Source of the DNA: Acidobacteriota bacterium
GTDB lineage: Bacteria > Acidobacteriota > UBA6911
Direction: 5' to 3'
Length of the DNA stretch: 64,000 bases
Assembly: GCA_016929335.1 (NCBI GenBank)
Contig: JAFGIY010000258.1
Span: 78,393 to 142,392, forward strand
Made by a program: the position numbers and the translations under genes. Below, piece after piece: positions 16,493 through 25,902 of the stretch. Under the pieces are notes generated by a model. The model had not been told where the DNA came from. It ran no database searches and saw only the letters and a program-made list of their open reading frames with translations. Positions within the stretch are counted from its first letter, which is position 1, and each line of letters begins with the position of its first letter.

Positions 16493-17059
16493 CTATCCCG
16501 CAAGAGGCATGGAATCCTCCGCCGCCGTTTCCGTTCCGGAGATCCTCTGAAGCTGAACAAGTTGGTCGGTCACAATGACTCGGTCAATGTTCAGCAAAAT
16601 CTTAACCTTTGACTGTGATTTGCCAATGCCAAGAATGTAGTCCGTATTAACATCTTTGCCGAAGGAGGGGGGTGGTTCAATGTCGCCGGCGTCTATGTTG
16701 AGGACTTCGGAAACGCGATCCACTACTGTTCCCACTTCAACTCCCTGAACGTGAACTACAATAATGCAGGTCTCGGCGGTCTGGGCTTTGGACTCCATTC
16801 CGAATTTGCGACGCAAATCTACAATGGGGATGATTTTTCCGCGAAGGTTTATAATTCCGCAAATATAGTCTGGGGTACCGGGAACACAGGTTATGGGCAT
16901 CATGCCGATAATTTCATGGACATTTAATATTTCTATCCCATATTCCTCGCCGGCAAGAAAAAATGTTAAAAATTTTCCTCCTGCCGCTTTTGCTTTTTCC
17001 AGTATATCGTCTGGTAAGCCGGAATGCTTTGCAGTTGTTTTGTTGTTTCCATTTGCCAT
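16493..17059 (-). CDS. cheW: Chemotaxis coupling protein CheW
   Basis: A 188-aa CheW that couples receptors to CheA. The domain runs from about residue 28 (FLTFFLAGEEYGIEILNVHEIIG) through GIINLRGKIIPIVDLRRKFGM to VSEVLNIDAGDIEPPP and GIGKSQSKVKILLNIDRV, with the conserved arginine of NLRG and the INLRGKIIPIVDL core. About 25 polar residues precede the domain and 20 follow. CTCCTT on the plus strand (AAGGAG on the coding strand) lies just before the ATG. It lies 127 bp downstream of an MCP gene. Confidence 0.95.
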   Translation of the reverse strand: MANGNNKTTAKHSGLPDDILEKAKAAGGKFLTFFLAGEEYGIEILNVHEIIGMMPITCVPGTPDYICGIINLRGKIIPIVDLRRKFGMESKAQTAETCIIVVHVQGVEVGTVVDRVSEVLNIDAGDIEPPPSFGKDVNTDYILGIGKSQSKVKILLNIDRVIVTDQLVQLQRISGTETAAEDSMPLAG

Positions 17060-17186
17060 GGCTAACTCCTTTAATCGTCCTCTAAGGTCTTATATGGGTC
17101 CATCCATAAGGCGCGGGTATTGGGTCCGCTATGGTTGAAGGTATGAAACGGCAGTGTTTTCGCGACATTGATTTTCCCAATCATTG

Positions 17187-18863
17187 CTAGAATTCTCCAA
17201 ACATCGCAGGATCGCTCTCATCAAAAGGAATCAATCCGGATGCTCTGGCCGCCGGAGTCCGTTGAGTCTGGGCGTGTATCTTCGATCCTTCTGCTGTTCT
17301 GCGGTCCATGCTTTGGGATTCGGCGGGAGCTTTAAACTGACCAGCTTCTGTTCTCGCGGCCCGGGACATCGAAAAACCTGCAGGATTCAATAAAGCCTTG
17401 CTCAGTTGGAATGTACGAACCATGCTTTTCAATTCTTCAGCCTGCCCGGACAGTTCCTCAGCTCCGCTTGCGGATTCCTCTGCATTGGCGGCGATCTGCT
17501 GCGTAACGATGTTCATCTGGTTAATAACGGAATTAACCTGATCAACACCCTGTGTCTGTTGTTCTGACGCTGCGGCTATTTCAGCCATCACCGATCCCAC
17601 TTTTTTTACCTGACCGTTGATTTCGTTGAGGTTCTTCAGCACTTCCTGATTCAAGTTGACTCCGTTCTCTGAATTCTTCTGGGATTCCTCGATCAGGTTC
17701 GCAGTGTTTTTGGCCGCTTCAGCGCTGCGCATTGCTAGGTTGCGGACTTCCTCTGCGACTACTGCAAACCCCTTGCCTGCATCTCCGGCCCGGGCCGCTT
17801 CGACCGCGGCGTTCAGAGCGAGCAGATTGGTCTGGAATGCAATTTCATCGATCGTCTTGATTATTTTGGCGGTGGAATCGGATGATTCTTTGATGCGGCC
17901 GATGGCTTCGGATAGCCGGTTCATACTCTCAACGCCTTCTTCTACGGCTGTCTCTGCGCTTTTTGATAAGCTGCGCGCCTCCCTCGCATTATCGGAGTTC
18001 TGGCGTGTCATGGATGCAACTTCGTGAAGGCTGCTGGATACCTCTTCGATCGATCCGGCCTGTTCAGAGGCTCTCTGCGAAAGAACCTGACTTCCTTCGC
18101 TGATATGCAATGATGCATTCGAAACCTGTTCTGCAGCCATGCTCACCTGGCTCAGCGCTTCATCCAGTGTCTGGATAGTCAGATTCAAGGCATTTTGGAA
18201 AGTCGCATGATCTCCCTTATACTCTCCGGTTAATCGAGCGGTCAGATTTCGGGACCCGACCTTGTTCATGACTTTGATGGCTCTGCCGACCGGCTTTATG
18301 AGAGCATCCAGCATCTGGTTTACGCCTTCCAGCAGGGTGGCGTAGCCGCCTTGAAACGCATCGGCTTTGCAGTGCTCGGTGAGCTTCCCTGATTCGGCCG
18401 CTTCAGTCATTCTGGCAATCTCTTGCTTGAGTAATTGGATATTCTGGACGCAACGCTGCATCGCTTTTCCAAGAGCGTCTTTGTCGTTCCTGACATTCAC
18501 TTGGAGGAGAAAATCGCCCTGAGCTATCCGCGTGGCCGTTTGAGCCATTTCTTTTTGGCTTTCGGCAAGCTTTTTGAGACAAATTGCCAGACTGCCGATT
18601 TCGCTGTTTGTATCCATATCAATGGTTTCATTGATATCGCCGGCGGCAATACGTTGTGCAAAAGAGGAGACCTGCTTCAATTGGCCACTGATGTTGCGGG
18701 AAATAAGAATGCCTGCGGCAATGCCCAGCAACACGGAGCAAGCAACCACGAATATCGGGAAATGGTGATTTTGAATATAGGCAATGAATCCGGATAGTAT
18801 GCCGACGAGTGCGAAGGATGCAATTATTGTCGTCGCAATCTTCAAATCATAGAACCATTTCAT
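17187..18863 (-). CDS. Methyl-accepting chemotaxis protein without a periplasmic sensor domain
   Basis: A 558-aa receptor. Two membrane helices (about 9-29 and 36-54) are joined by only six residues (QNHHFP), so there is no room for a periplasmic ligand domain. HAMP-like segments follow (about 55-105, then a second around 190-235). The signalling domain carries the invariant hairpin [26 protein letters not shown] text, [19 protein letters not shown], around residues 335-380. It probably senses membrane or cytoplasmic state. No NWETF pentapeptide is at the C-terminus. A sigma-28-like site lies about 250 bp upstream. Confidence 0.92.
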   Translation of the reverse strand: MKWFYDLKIATTIIASFALVGILSGFIAYIQNHHFPIFVVACSVLLGIAAGILISRNISGQLKQVSSFAQRIAAGDINETIDMDTNSEIGSLAICLKKLAESQKEMAQTATRIAQGDFLLQVNVRNDKDALGKAMQRCVQNIQLLKQEIARMTEAAESGKLTEHCKADAFQGGYATLLEGVNQMLDALIKPVGRAIKVMNKVGSRNLTARLTGEYKGDHATFQNALNLTIQTLDEALSQVSMAAEQVSNASLHISEGSQVLSQRASEQAGSIEEVSSSLHEVASMTRQNSDNAREARSLSKSAETAVEEGVESMNRLSEAIGRIKESSDSTAKIIKTIDEIAFQTNLLALNAAVEAARAGDAGKGFAVVAEEVRNLAMRSAEAAKNTANLIEESQKNSENGVNLNQEVLKNLNEINGQVKKVGSVMAEIAAASEQQTQGVDQVNSVINQMNIVTQQIAANAEESASGAEELSGQAEELKSMVRTFQLSKALLNPAGFSMSRAARTEAGQFKAPAESQSMDRRTAEGSKIHAQTQRTPAARASGLIPFDESDPAMFGEF

Positions 18864-19111
18864 GACAGCTCTCCGCGCATCCGAATTCCGTTTGGCGGTG
18901 TTCAGATGCTTTAGCTTTGTTTATCAAGCACATGCACTGGATCATCAATCGTGGGAATACGAAAAAGTTCAATTGTTACTGCTTGAATCCAATTATGGTC
19001 TTCTGACGCCTTCACATTACAGACCGGATCATCCATTCATTAAGGCATAGTGTCTATCTATCGATCAAACAGATGGATACACGCATAAAAGCATGGCTCC
19101 CTGCGATATTC

Positions 19112-19139
19112 TTATCGGAGGATTTCATGCTTTCGATTA
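19112..19139 (-). promoter_or_regulatory. Sigma-28-type promoter of the first MCP gene
   Basis: TAAT (19139-19136), 16 bp, TCCGATAA (19119-19112) on the minus strand. The -10 half matches 7 of 8 positions of GCCGATAA. The leader would be about 240 nt. Apart from this, 18864-19344 holds nothing I can call a gene. Confidence 0.45.
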
Positions 19140-19344
19140 GCAGTTATCCTGGACCATGAGGGGATAAATAGTGGGAAACAGGGTCGTAAACGTTTTTAGT
19201 TTGCAGCAGAGCCGGTTCAATTAAGACCGGATTTGTGGATAGGATCTCACAAGAAGGAGGTCATGGTTGACACCAAGGACTGCCGATGCTAGGCTCCTGT
19301 TTCATGGCGATAATCCGCGACATGCAATGGAGGGGGCCGGCTAA

Positions 19345-20100
19345 ATGGCCGCTAAAATACTGATTGCCGACGATGAAGAGGTCTTTCTGCGTCCGACTTC
19401 GCTGTTTCTGCAAAAGCACGGTTACCTATGCGATTGCGTTCGAAGTGCCGAGGAGGCAGCGGCTGCACTGGATAAAGGCCCCTACGATCTTCTGATTGTG
19501 GATATCAACATGCCGGGGAATACAAACCTGGAGTTCCTTCGCAATCGGCTGGCGCCTTCAAGCTTTCTACCCGTAATCGTCGTTACCGGATATCCGACTT
19601 TCCATACCGCTGTAGAATCGCTGCGTCTTTCTGTAGTGGATTATCGAATCAAGCCTCTGGACCTGCCGAATTTTCTGGAGACTGTGCAATCGGCTATAGG
19701 GAAAGCCAGGGTTGTTCGAGTGATGCGCGAAGCGCGCGAAGGGTTCGGCACCTGGCTGGATCAGGTCAGCCAGATGGAAACCGCGTTGTTGTCAACCGAT
19801 GCAGGGGGAGCAGCCAAAACCGGATCGAGCGGCAACCTGGATTGGTATCTGAATGAAGCAATTCGTCGCTTCGCCAATCTTTCGATGAGCCTTATGAACA
19901 CGGTGCAGACACTAAAACAGGGCCTGCCGGAGGGCAAAACCGATGTATGTTCGCTTATGAACTGCTCCCGACTGGCTTTCTATGAAAACCTCGTTCGGGA
20001 AACGGTGGAAGTCCTTATTAAAACGAAAAACTCCTTTAAATCCAAGGAACTTGCCGAGATCAGAAAAAAGCTGGAATCTGCATTAAAAAATAAGGCATAG
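19345..20100 (+). CDS. Response regulator, receiver plus helical output
   Basis: A 251-aa protein. Residues 4-120 are a receiver with acidic pair ILIADDEE, phospho-aspartate D53 in LLIVDINMPG, threonine in VIVVTGYP and lysine in VDYRIKPLD. Residues 125-250 are helical and low in motifs, with no DNA-binding, GGDEF or HD output. GGAGGGGG lies 7 nt before the ATG. It converges with the kinase-like gene at 20246-21004 and may be its partner; an MCP gene diverges on the other side. Output function unknown. Confidence 0.8.
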   Translation: MAAKILIADDEEVFLRPTSLFLQKHGYLCDCVRSAEEAAAALDKGPYDLLIVDINMPGNTNLEFLRNRLAPSSFLPVIVVTGYPTFHTAVESLRLSVVDYRIKPLDLPNFLETVQSAIGKARVVRVMREAREGFGTWLDQVSQMETALLSTDAGGAAKTGSSGNLDWYLNEAIRRFANLSMSLMNTVQTLKQGLPEGKTDVCSLMNCSRLAFYENLVRETVEVLIKTKNSFKSKELAEIRKKLESALKNKA

Positions 20101-20245
20101 GAGCCCGGGGAATTCGATGAATAGTCCTATTCCCAGCCCAGCCGCCGGTCTATAAAATCTGCGCAGCGGCATGCCGAAACGCTTGTCCTTGTGAAAGCCT
20201 GTTAAAATCTCGGCATCACATAATCAGATGGGGCGATACGGAGTC

Positions 20246-21004
20246 CTATCCTTGGATCTGCAAAGGCAACGGCTGAGAAGGAATAGCCGGCAGACAGATC
20301 GAAACTGTCAGTTCTTGTTCAGAACAATTCTCCATCAGCATAGATCCGCCGGCTGCCTGGGCAAGCTCGGAAACGGACGGCCATCCATGCTCCTCCTCCG
20401 CCCGGGATGAGCCACGACTCGGGGATTGGACGGCCCGCAATCCCTCCGAAGTTTCATCAACTGCAATGCTGCCTGAAGAGCTCGCCGTAACGAGTACGTA
20501 GCGCTCGGGTTCGAGTTGACTGCCGGGTGAGGGCCCGACAGTCCGGTTCCTTAAGGAGAGAGTCAGTCTTCCACCTTCAGGCAATGAGCTTTTCATGTCG
20601 ACTGCAAGGGTGATCAGCAACTGCTTCATTTTTGCAGGATCCGCCTTGACCGGCCAAAGCCCGGGATTTTGGACGGCGATGAAGTCTATTCTATTTCCGA
20701 GGATGTGGGGCAGAAGGCGCTTCATATCCTGAATCACCTCATTCATGTCAAGAATTGCCGGCTGACTCCTGTATTTTGTCCCGAAGGCCGATATCAGACG
20801 GGCGAGAGCCGCGATGCGTTTCCCCGCATTTGAGATTTCCTTTACCTGATTTTTTATTTGGTCGGCTGCGGGATCAAGCAATAGCAGATCGCTATATCCC
20901 AGGATGCTGGAGAGAAGATTGTTCATGTCATGTGCGATCTGTTCGGATAATCTTCGGAAAGCTTCGAGTTGTCCGGTATACCTTGGCGCCGGTTGAGGAG
21001 GCAT
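20246..21004 (-). CDS. Histidine-kinase-like protein with degenerate ATPase domain
   Basis: A 252-aa soluble protein. The H-box EQIAHDMNNLLSSILGYSDL is intact with the phosphoacceptor at about H25. The following region aligns by eye to the HATPase of the HDxNN-type kinases (KMKQLLITLAVDMKSSLPEGG in the N-box position, GGSMLMENCSEQELTVSICLP at the end). However, the N-box asparagines are replaced, the DxGxG G1 box reads TASSSGS, and the FEPFFTTK and GTGLGL segments are absent. It may therefore pass or accept phosphate without binding ATP normally. No sensor domain is present. Confidence 0.75.
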   Translation of the reverse strand: MPPQPAPRYTGQLEAFRRLSEQIAHDMNNLLSSILGYSDLLLLDPAADQIKNQVKEISNAGKRIAALARLISAFGTKYRSQPAILDMNEVIQDMKRLLPHILGNRIDFIAVQNPGLWPVKADPAKMKQLLITLAVDMKSSLPEGGRLTLSLRNRTVGPSPGSQLEPERYVLVTASSSGSIAVDETSEGLRAVQSPSRGSSRAEEEHGWPSVSELAQAAGGSMLMENCSEQELTVSICLPAIPSQPLPLQIQG

Positions 21005-21345
21005 ATTCGTTGGAGTCCGCTTTCAAGTGAATGGAACAGCTAAAAGCAAAGAATATTTAAGCTCAGAAATCGTGTTTACACAACCTCTATTCAATCTATG
21101 ACAGCGTTGCAAATGAAGCTGACAAACGCCCGACCTGGGCTGCGGGCTTGGAGAGTCTGGTGATCGCAATAGGTCCATATGGCGATTCTTTGAGCCTTCG
21201 CGTCTTTGCTTTTTGGAATATTATATGCAAAAAATATCCAAATGTTTAAAAGGGCCGATCTTCGGAGCCTCCGGATTGTGGAATCGCCAATAGATTGATT
21301 GAATGATCCCTCTTGGCGCCGAGACTCCGGTGCCGCTTGCCGACA

Positions 21346-21376
21346 AATAAAAAAGGGGGTTTTAGAACCCCCTTTG
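21346..21376 (-). terminator. Strong rho-independent terminator after the second MCP gene
   Basis: On the minus strand AAAGGGGGTT and AACCCCCTTT form a stem around a short loop, followed by a T-rich run. It lies 29 bp after the MCP stop. The rest of 21005-21404 is non-coding; 21188-21209 (a CTTTGAGCCTTCGCGTCTTTG motif) resembles a common intergenic repeat. Confidence 0.85.
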
Positions 21377-21404
21377 GCTTGTATCTTTTTCGGATGATTC
21401 CGGC

Positions 21405-23507
21405 TTAAAAATCTTTTAGAGCATCGATCTCACTGCCGAATTCCGCGTTCGCAAGACCGTCATGGCCGTTGGGTTTCCATTCATTTTCGTTGAATGCAGC
21501 GGGAGCCTTTTTATTGAGCTTGGATTTGTTCGCATAGGAAGCCCTAAGATTATGGACAAGTGCGGGATCCACAGGCGCCTGCTGATCTCCGAGATGGAAG
21601 GCATCAACCATTTTCTGCATTTTATGCGCAAGATTATCCAGTTCAAGCGCAGACGCAGCAGATTCCTCGGAATTGGCGGCGTTCTGCTGAGTCATGTCGC
21701 TCATCTGCTGAACTGCCATGGTGATCTGATCAATCCCCTGGCTTTGCTGATCCGATGCAGAGGCAATTTCGGCCATCACTTCGCTGACCTTATTAACCTG
21801 CTCATTAATTTCCCGAAGGTTTGCCAGCACTTCCTGGTTGATATTCACGCCTCCTTCGGCATTCTTCACGGATTCTTCAATGAGGTTGGATGTATTTTTG
21901 GCTGCCTCGGCGCTTCGCATGGCAAGATTCCGTACCTCTTCTGCCACTACCGCAAAGCCCTTTCCGGCATCTCCTGCTCGGGCGGCTTCAACGGCTGCGT
22001 TCAGGGCAAGCAGGTTGGTCTGGAAGGCGATTTCATCAATCGTCTTCACAATCTTTGCTGTTGAATCCGAGGATGCCTTAATGCGATTGATGGCGTCGGA
22101 CAACCGCTTCATGCTGTCCACTCCCTTTGCCGCAGTTGAACGGGCGCCTTCGGAAAGGCTTCGGGCTTCCTTCGCATTGCTTGCGTTCTGTTTGGTCATA
22201 GAAGACATTTCCTGCAGGCTGCTGGAAACCTCTTCAAGAGAGCTGGCCTGTGCCGTTGCACTCGAAGATAGCGCCTGGCTGCTTCCGCTGATCTGGCCGG
22301 AAACCGCCGTAACCTGCTGCGAAGCGGTACTTACCTGTGACAGAGCCTGAGCCAGGTTTGTAATAGCTGTATTCATGGCCTCCTTGATTCGAGCAAAATC
22401 GCCTTTGTAGTTGCCTTTGACTCGGGCAGTTAAATCGTGTGCGGCCAATTTTTCGAGAGCTGCGGCCGTTTCATTAAAGGGTTCCACCACGGCTTCAAAT
22501 GTCGTGTTCATGCCATTCACAACATCCGCATAAACTCCCTGGAATTTGGAGGCGTCGCCTCTTTCACTCAGATCGCCTTCGAGGGCGAAGCGGGTCATAT
22601 TCTTGGTTTCTTCCGCAAGGTCTCTTAATGTCTGAATAGTGCGTTGAATATTGAGTGACAAAACGTCCTGAGGAGACTTCGGCTCAATGTTTACTGTTAA
22701 ATCATTGCGGCTGAGGCCTTCGATTGCCCCGGAAAGACCTCGAATGTATTCGATCAGTGCGTGGAAGGAACGGTATAGCGTGCCCACCTCATCGCCGCGC
22801 CTGGTCACTTCTATATGGTCTGACAAATCTCCTACCGCAACATTTTTGGCAATGTCCGCTATATCCTTCAGAGGCTTTCCTATGGAACGGCCGAGGCAAA
22901 CGGCCAGAATGGCGGCCAGCAACATAGTGCCAAGACTGACCCAGATTGTAAAATAGGCATAGAAGTTGGCCGTTTTGGTGACTTCCGTGATGCCTGTTTG
23001 AAAAGCCGCATCTTTGGATTCGGTATATTTCTTCAGGCGTTCATTGAGCTGATTCCCAATGGTTCCAAAGTCGCTCAAGCTCGAATCCATCGGCGAACCC
23101 TCTTTTTGGTTAACAAGCGAATTGACGATGCGCTGGCCCGTTGAGAAATAGGCATTGTATTGCGATTCGAAAAAGGAAATTTCGGTTGCATCGTCGGAGG
23201 CCACTTTCTTCAAATGAGCCAGAGTGGTTGTGAATCGCTGCCCAATCTCGGAGGCCTTTTGAAGTTTGCCCGTATCAGAAAAGCCGATCGCTTCCGTCAA
23301 GGTGTCGGACAGCTTGGTAAAATCATCCAGAAGGGAGGATCCATCCTTGTAAGCCATATAGGCGTTTTCTTCCAGGTTCTTGGAGAGCCCGTGAATGCGG
23401 GTGTTCGCAGTGTAGTTCAGGACTGCCAGAACCAGCACCACTGCGAGGATAGCCGCAAAACTCGCGATGAGTTTTTGTTGGATCTGCATATTGCGATACT
23501 TCAGCAT
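21405..23507 (-). CDS. Methyl-accepting chemotaxis protein, 4-helix-bundle sensor type
   Basis: A 700-aa receptor. The first membrane helix is at about residues 12-32 ([20 protein letters not shown]), a helical periplasmic domain of roughly 150 residues resembles the 4HB_MCP type, and the second helix is at about 190-212. HAMP-like modules follow (about 212-265 and 350-400). The signalling hairpin with [17 protein letters not shown] and [16 protein letters not shown] lies near residues 495-545. It shares the hairpin almost exactly with the other MCP. ATG 23507 has GAGGTGG 4 nt upstream; an in-frame start at 23567 would put 20 residues before the usual MLKYRN start. A sigma-28-like promoter and terminator flank the gene. 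Confidence 0.94.
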   Translation of the reverse strand: MLKYRNMQIQQKLIASFAAILAVVLVLAVLNYTANTRIHGLSKNLEENAYMAYKDGSSLLDDFTKLSDTLTEAIGFSDTGKLQKASEIGQRFTTTLAHLKKVASDDATEISFFESQYNAYFSTGQRIVNSLVNQKEGSPMDSSLSDFGTIGNQLNERLKKYTESKDAAFQTGITEVTKTANFYAYFTIWVSLGTMLLAAILAVCLGRSIGKPLKDIADIAKNVAVGDLSDHIEVTRRGDEVGTLYRSFHALIEYIRGLSGAIEGLSRNDLTVNIEPKSPQDVLSLNIQRTIQTLRDLAEETKNMTRFALEGDLSERGDASKFQGVYADVVNGMNTTFEAVVEPFNETAAALEKLAAHDLTARVKGNYKGDFARIKEAMNTAITNLAQALSQVSTASQQVTAVSGQISGSSQALSSSATAQASSLEEVSSSLQEMSSMTKQNASNAKEARSLSEGARSTAAKGVDSMKRLSDAINRIKASSDSTAKIVKTIDEIAFQTNLLALNAAVEAARAGDAGKGFAVVAEEVRNLAMRSAEAAKNTSNLIEESVKNAEGGVNINQEVLANLREINEQVNKVSEVMAEIASASDQQSQGIDQITMAVQQMSDMTQQNAANSEESAASALELDNLAHKMQKMVDAFHLGDQQAPVDPALVHNLRASYANKSKLNKKAPAAFNENEWKPNGHDGLANAEFGSEIDALKDF

Positions 23508-23684
23508 GTTCCACCTCTTAAAATGGAAAGTCGTTGACCAAGCGCCCAGATGTAAGATGAAAATCAAAAATTCGGCACATCATGAAATTTCAATCCCTTG
23601 TTGTTTCGGCTGTGCCTTCGACTTGCAGGTCAAAACCTGCCCGACAGGGCAATTCGACGGAACGCCTGAGTCCTACCACCTAGT

Positions 23685-23711
23685 GTATCGGCGAAATCAC
23701 TCAATACATTA
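23685..23711 (-). promoter_or_regulatory. Sigma-28-type promoter of the second MCP gene
   Basis: TAAT (23711-23708), exactly 15 bp, GCCGATAC (23692-23685) on the minus strand: 10 of 12 consensus positions with ideal spacing. The leader of about 170 nt contains two short dyads (GCAGGT/ACCTGC and GCCC/GGGC) around 23626-23650. Confidence 0.65.
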
Positions 23712-23808
23712 GTATATGGTGACGGCTGTTCGGCGGAGGTGAAGCCGCCCATTTCATAGCCTAAAATCCGCAGTCTCGTCGCATCCTTGTTAAATAGGTC
23801 GGATGGAT

Positions 23809-23895
23809 TCCGCATTATTCATGAAGCTTTTTATGCGGCGGAGTATCGGTGTCCGTTTTCGCCGCCTCGAGACGAATATTCCCGAATAATGCGGA
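23809..23895. mobile_element. Short MITE-like element, 12-bp perfect terminal repeats
   Basis: TCCGCATTATTC (23809-23820) and GAATAATGCGGA (23884-23895) are perfect inverted repeats enclosing about 63 bp, with an inner GGCGG/CCGCC pair. The left half (CCGC...ATTCATGAAGCTT...TGCGGCGG) matches the left end of the 176-bp element at 15187. No gene lies in 23712-24088. Confidence 0.55.
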
Positions 23896-24088
23896 CTATG
23901 ACAAGCTTCGAGAATTTAACAAGAATCCTGAAGGAAGGTCTAACGTCCTGTGAATATGCGGGCGATAGATAAGTCGATGGATTCTGCGAAGGATGGCGGA
24001 TCGCCTGATAGGATGGAAAGGCGCGGTCCGCATGCTTCCGCAGCTCAATATATCGATACGCGGGTCTTGCTTATACGAAGGAGTTGTC

Positions 24089-24580
24089 ATGAGTGCTGAA
24101 GCTCTTGCGCACAAGGTAATCACGGCGGAGGAATTGGAGGTAAGCCTCGTACGGGCCATGAAGGAAATTACATCGACCATGTTCAATTGCGAGAGTGAGA
24201 TCGTTTCACCGGATCAGGTTGATATGATTCCGCCGGGCCTTTCGGCAATTGTAGGTTTTGGAGGCAAGATATGCGGTTTTGTAGCCATTCACCTTTCGCC
24301 GCCCAGTGCCTGTACTCTGGCGTCCAATCTGCTCGGGATGAGCTTCGATGAGCTGGATGATATCGTGGCGGATGCCATGGGAGAACTGGTCAACATGCTT
24401 GCGGGCGGATTAAAGAAGTTCGCCTGTCAAAGCGAAGATCTGTTTAAGATATCGGTTCCGTCCATCGTCTATGGGATGGATTATTCCACCCATGCACCCA
24501 AGAATTCCGAGCGCCTGACCATCGGTGTTCAGGCCGGATCCTGCACATTCGGAGTTCAGCTTGTGTTTGCAGTCCCGTAG
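24089..24580 (+). CDS. cheX: CheX/CheC-family protein (probable CheY-P phosphatase)
   Basis: A 163-aa protein of the CheX family. The diagnostic helix DAMGELVNMLAGGLK near residue 90 holds the E-x2-N pair that attacks the phospho-aspartate of CheY. Only this one such helix is seen, as in CheX; CheC has two. Regular features are ISTMFNCE-like entry text (TSTMFNCESEI), ASNLLGMSFDELD and the beta-rich end. CGAAGGAG precedes ATG 24089 by about 6 nt. It is convergent with a second CheX-like gene. It should shorten the CheY-P lifetime. Confidence 0.8.
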   Translation: MSAEALAHKVITAEELEVSLVRAMKEITSTMFNCESEIVSPDQVDMIPPGLSAIVGFGGKICGFVAIHLSPPSACTLASNLLGMSFDELDDIVADAMGELVNMLAGGLKKFACQSEDLFKISVPSIVYGMDYSTHAPKNSERLTIGVQAGSCTFGVQLVFAVP

Positions 24581-24750
24581 CAAATATCGTCATCTCTGCA
24601 TCTCCCTAACGAAGCATTGACCACAGTCCCTGCGCATTCTTTCATAGCGAGGTACTGCAAAAGAATGCGGTCTGAATGGTATTACAGAGGTATTCGGATC
24701 GCTGCAATAAGGCGACGGAGCGGAATCAGACGTGACCGTTTTCCGGCGGT

Positions 24751-25212
24751 TTATGTGGATGCTGTCTGATCAACAAGAAGTGTTACGGAAGCATTACCGC
24801 TATCGAAGGAGATATGCACTTCCGCCTCTTTTTTATAATTGAATTTATCAATCATCGACTCCGGATCATCCAACAGTTCCGGAGCTTCGAGGTGGAATAC
24901 CGGCTCAAATCCGTAAATGGCCGGAAGTGCGTTGCCGCAGATTACATTGGCTATTTCGCCCAGAGAATCGCGTTCCAGGTCCTCGTTGGATTGTTCCGCT
25001 GCGCCCAACATATTGGTGGATAGTTGCGGCAGCATGCCCGAACTAAGAGACACCAAAAGACAGCCAGAGAAAGGACCCGTGAATGTGATGATTGCGCTGA
25101 CACGATCGGCCTGATCTGTTTCGACGTTATCAGAACGGGGCATCAGAAATCCCAGCTCTTCAAAAATCAGGGCCGCCTTCCGATAAAGTATCTTCTCCGC
25201 TGAGCTGTTCAT
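24751..25212 (-). CDS. Second CheX-like protein
   Basis: A 153-aa protein with the same fold pattern: the motif SLGEIANVICGNALP near residue 95 supplies the E-x2-N residues, preceded by STNMLGAAEQSNEDLERD. It is only weakly similar to the other CheX outside the motif. ATG 25212 has CGGGAG about 6 nt upstream. The gene begins inside the end of the single-domain response regulator upstream (53 bp overlap), so the two are co-translated and the regulator may be its direct substrate (inference). Confidence 0.75.
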   Translation of the reverse strand: MNSSAEKILYRKAALIFEELGFLMPRSDNVETDQADRVSAIITFTGPFSGCLLVSLSSGMLPQLSTNMLGAAEQSNEDLERDSLGEIANVICGNALPAIYGFEPVFHLEAPELLDDPESMIDKFNYKKEAEVHISFDSGNASVTLLVDQTAST

Positions 25213-25588
25213 GTGATACTCCCGTAAGCTGTAAAACGGTTTTCCGAAGCACCTCTGGAGTAAAGGGCTTGTGAACAAATTCGACGTTTTTTCTGCGAAT
25301 GCTCTCAACACGCTCCATATTGCTTTCGGTTGAAACAACAATAATCGGCAGATCTGCCATCGTCTGATTGTTTCGGACACTGTCGATCATTTCTTCGCCG
25401 TTCATGACCGGCATATTGATATCAACCAGAGCCAGGTCTACCCATTTTTCATCCAGAACCTTGAGTCCCTCGCGGCCGTTCGGAGCTTCGTAAACCTCTC
25501 CCAAGGACAGGCCGGTAAGGCGAAGGATCCTGATAATCATCGCCCGCATCACCGCGCTGTCATCAACTACGAGAATGTTAAATGACAC
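25160..25588 (-). CDS. Single-domain response regulator, CheY-like
   Basis: A 142-aa stand-alone receiver. FNILVVDDSAVMRAMI gives the acidic pair and the following SxxMR typical of CheY; LALVDINMPVMNGEEM holds the phospho-aspartate, IIVVSTE the serine/threonine and EFVHKPFTPE the lysine. There is no output domain, so it probably acts by protein contact, perhaps on the flagellar switch. GTG 25588 is chosen because GGAGAGGGA lies 4 nt upstream; an in-frame start at 25690 has no family support. A perfect 24-bp palindrome lies 36 bp upstream of the start. Confidence 0.88.
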   Translation of the reverse strand: MSFNILVVDDSAVMRAMIIRILRLTGLSLGEVYEAPNGREGLKVLDEKWVDLALVDINMPVMNGEEMIDSVRNNQTMADLPIIVVSTESNMERVESIRRKNVEFVHKPFTPEVLRKTVLQLTGVSHEQLSGEDTLSEGGPDF

Positions 25589-25623
25589 GTTCCCTCTCCG
25601 ATCTGTTAATCGCGGAGTGTGTA

Positions 25624-25647
25624 GTTGCCTTGTTCCAACAAGGCAAC
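25624..25647. promoter_or_regulatory. Perfect 24-bp palindrome upstream of the CheY-like gene
   Basis: GTTGCCTTGTT and its exact reverse complement AACAAGGCAAC are separated by CC. It may be an operator for a dimeric repressor or a short RNA hairpin in the leader of the CheY-CheX pair. No matching site was noticed elsewhere in the window. Confidence 0.55.
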
Positions 25648-25902
25648 ACTGCCATACGGATACTCCATCGGAACCGGAAAGCCGCAACATTAGCTGAATG
25701 TTATTTTATCAATGAGATGCATCATGCCAGATCAATGGAAAATGCTCATGCTGATAGCGACTCTGATCGATAAGGTGATCGCATGCCGTATCAGCGCTAT
25801 CGGAGCGATGATTAAAACATAAAATGCATGCCGGTTCGATGCCAAGCCCAGAATGAAAAATCGGGTGCAGTGATTTATAGGATGTTATAAAGGGCGGATC
25901 CG

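Noticed and set aside
19267..19344. A 25-codon TTG-start leader peptide ending at the response-regulator start
   Set aside because: GGAGG spacing is good and the TAA abuts the next ATG, but the composition looks random and the next gene has its own strong ribosome site.
21462..22064. A 200-codon plus-strand frame opposite the MCP signalling domain
   Set aside because: Covers the most conserved part of the chemoreceptor; similar mirror frames occur opposite the other MCP.
23600..23700. Possible c-di-GMP (GEMM) riboswitch in the MCP 2 leader
   Set aside because: An AGGGCAA word and a nearby GGAACGCC caught the eye on the plus strand, but the order and the core GACGCAAAGCC segment do not fit, and it faces away from the MCP gene.
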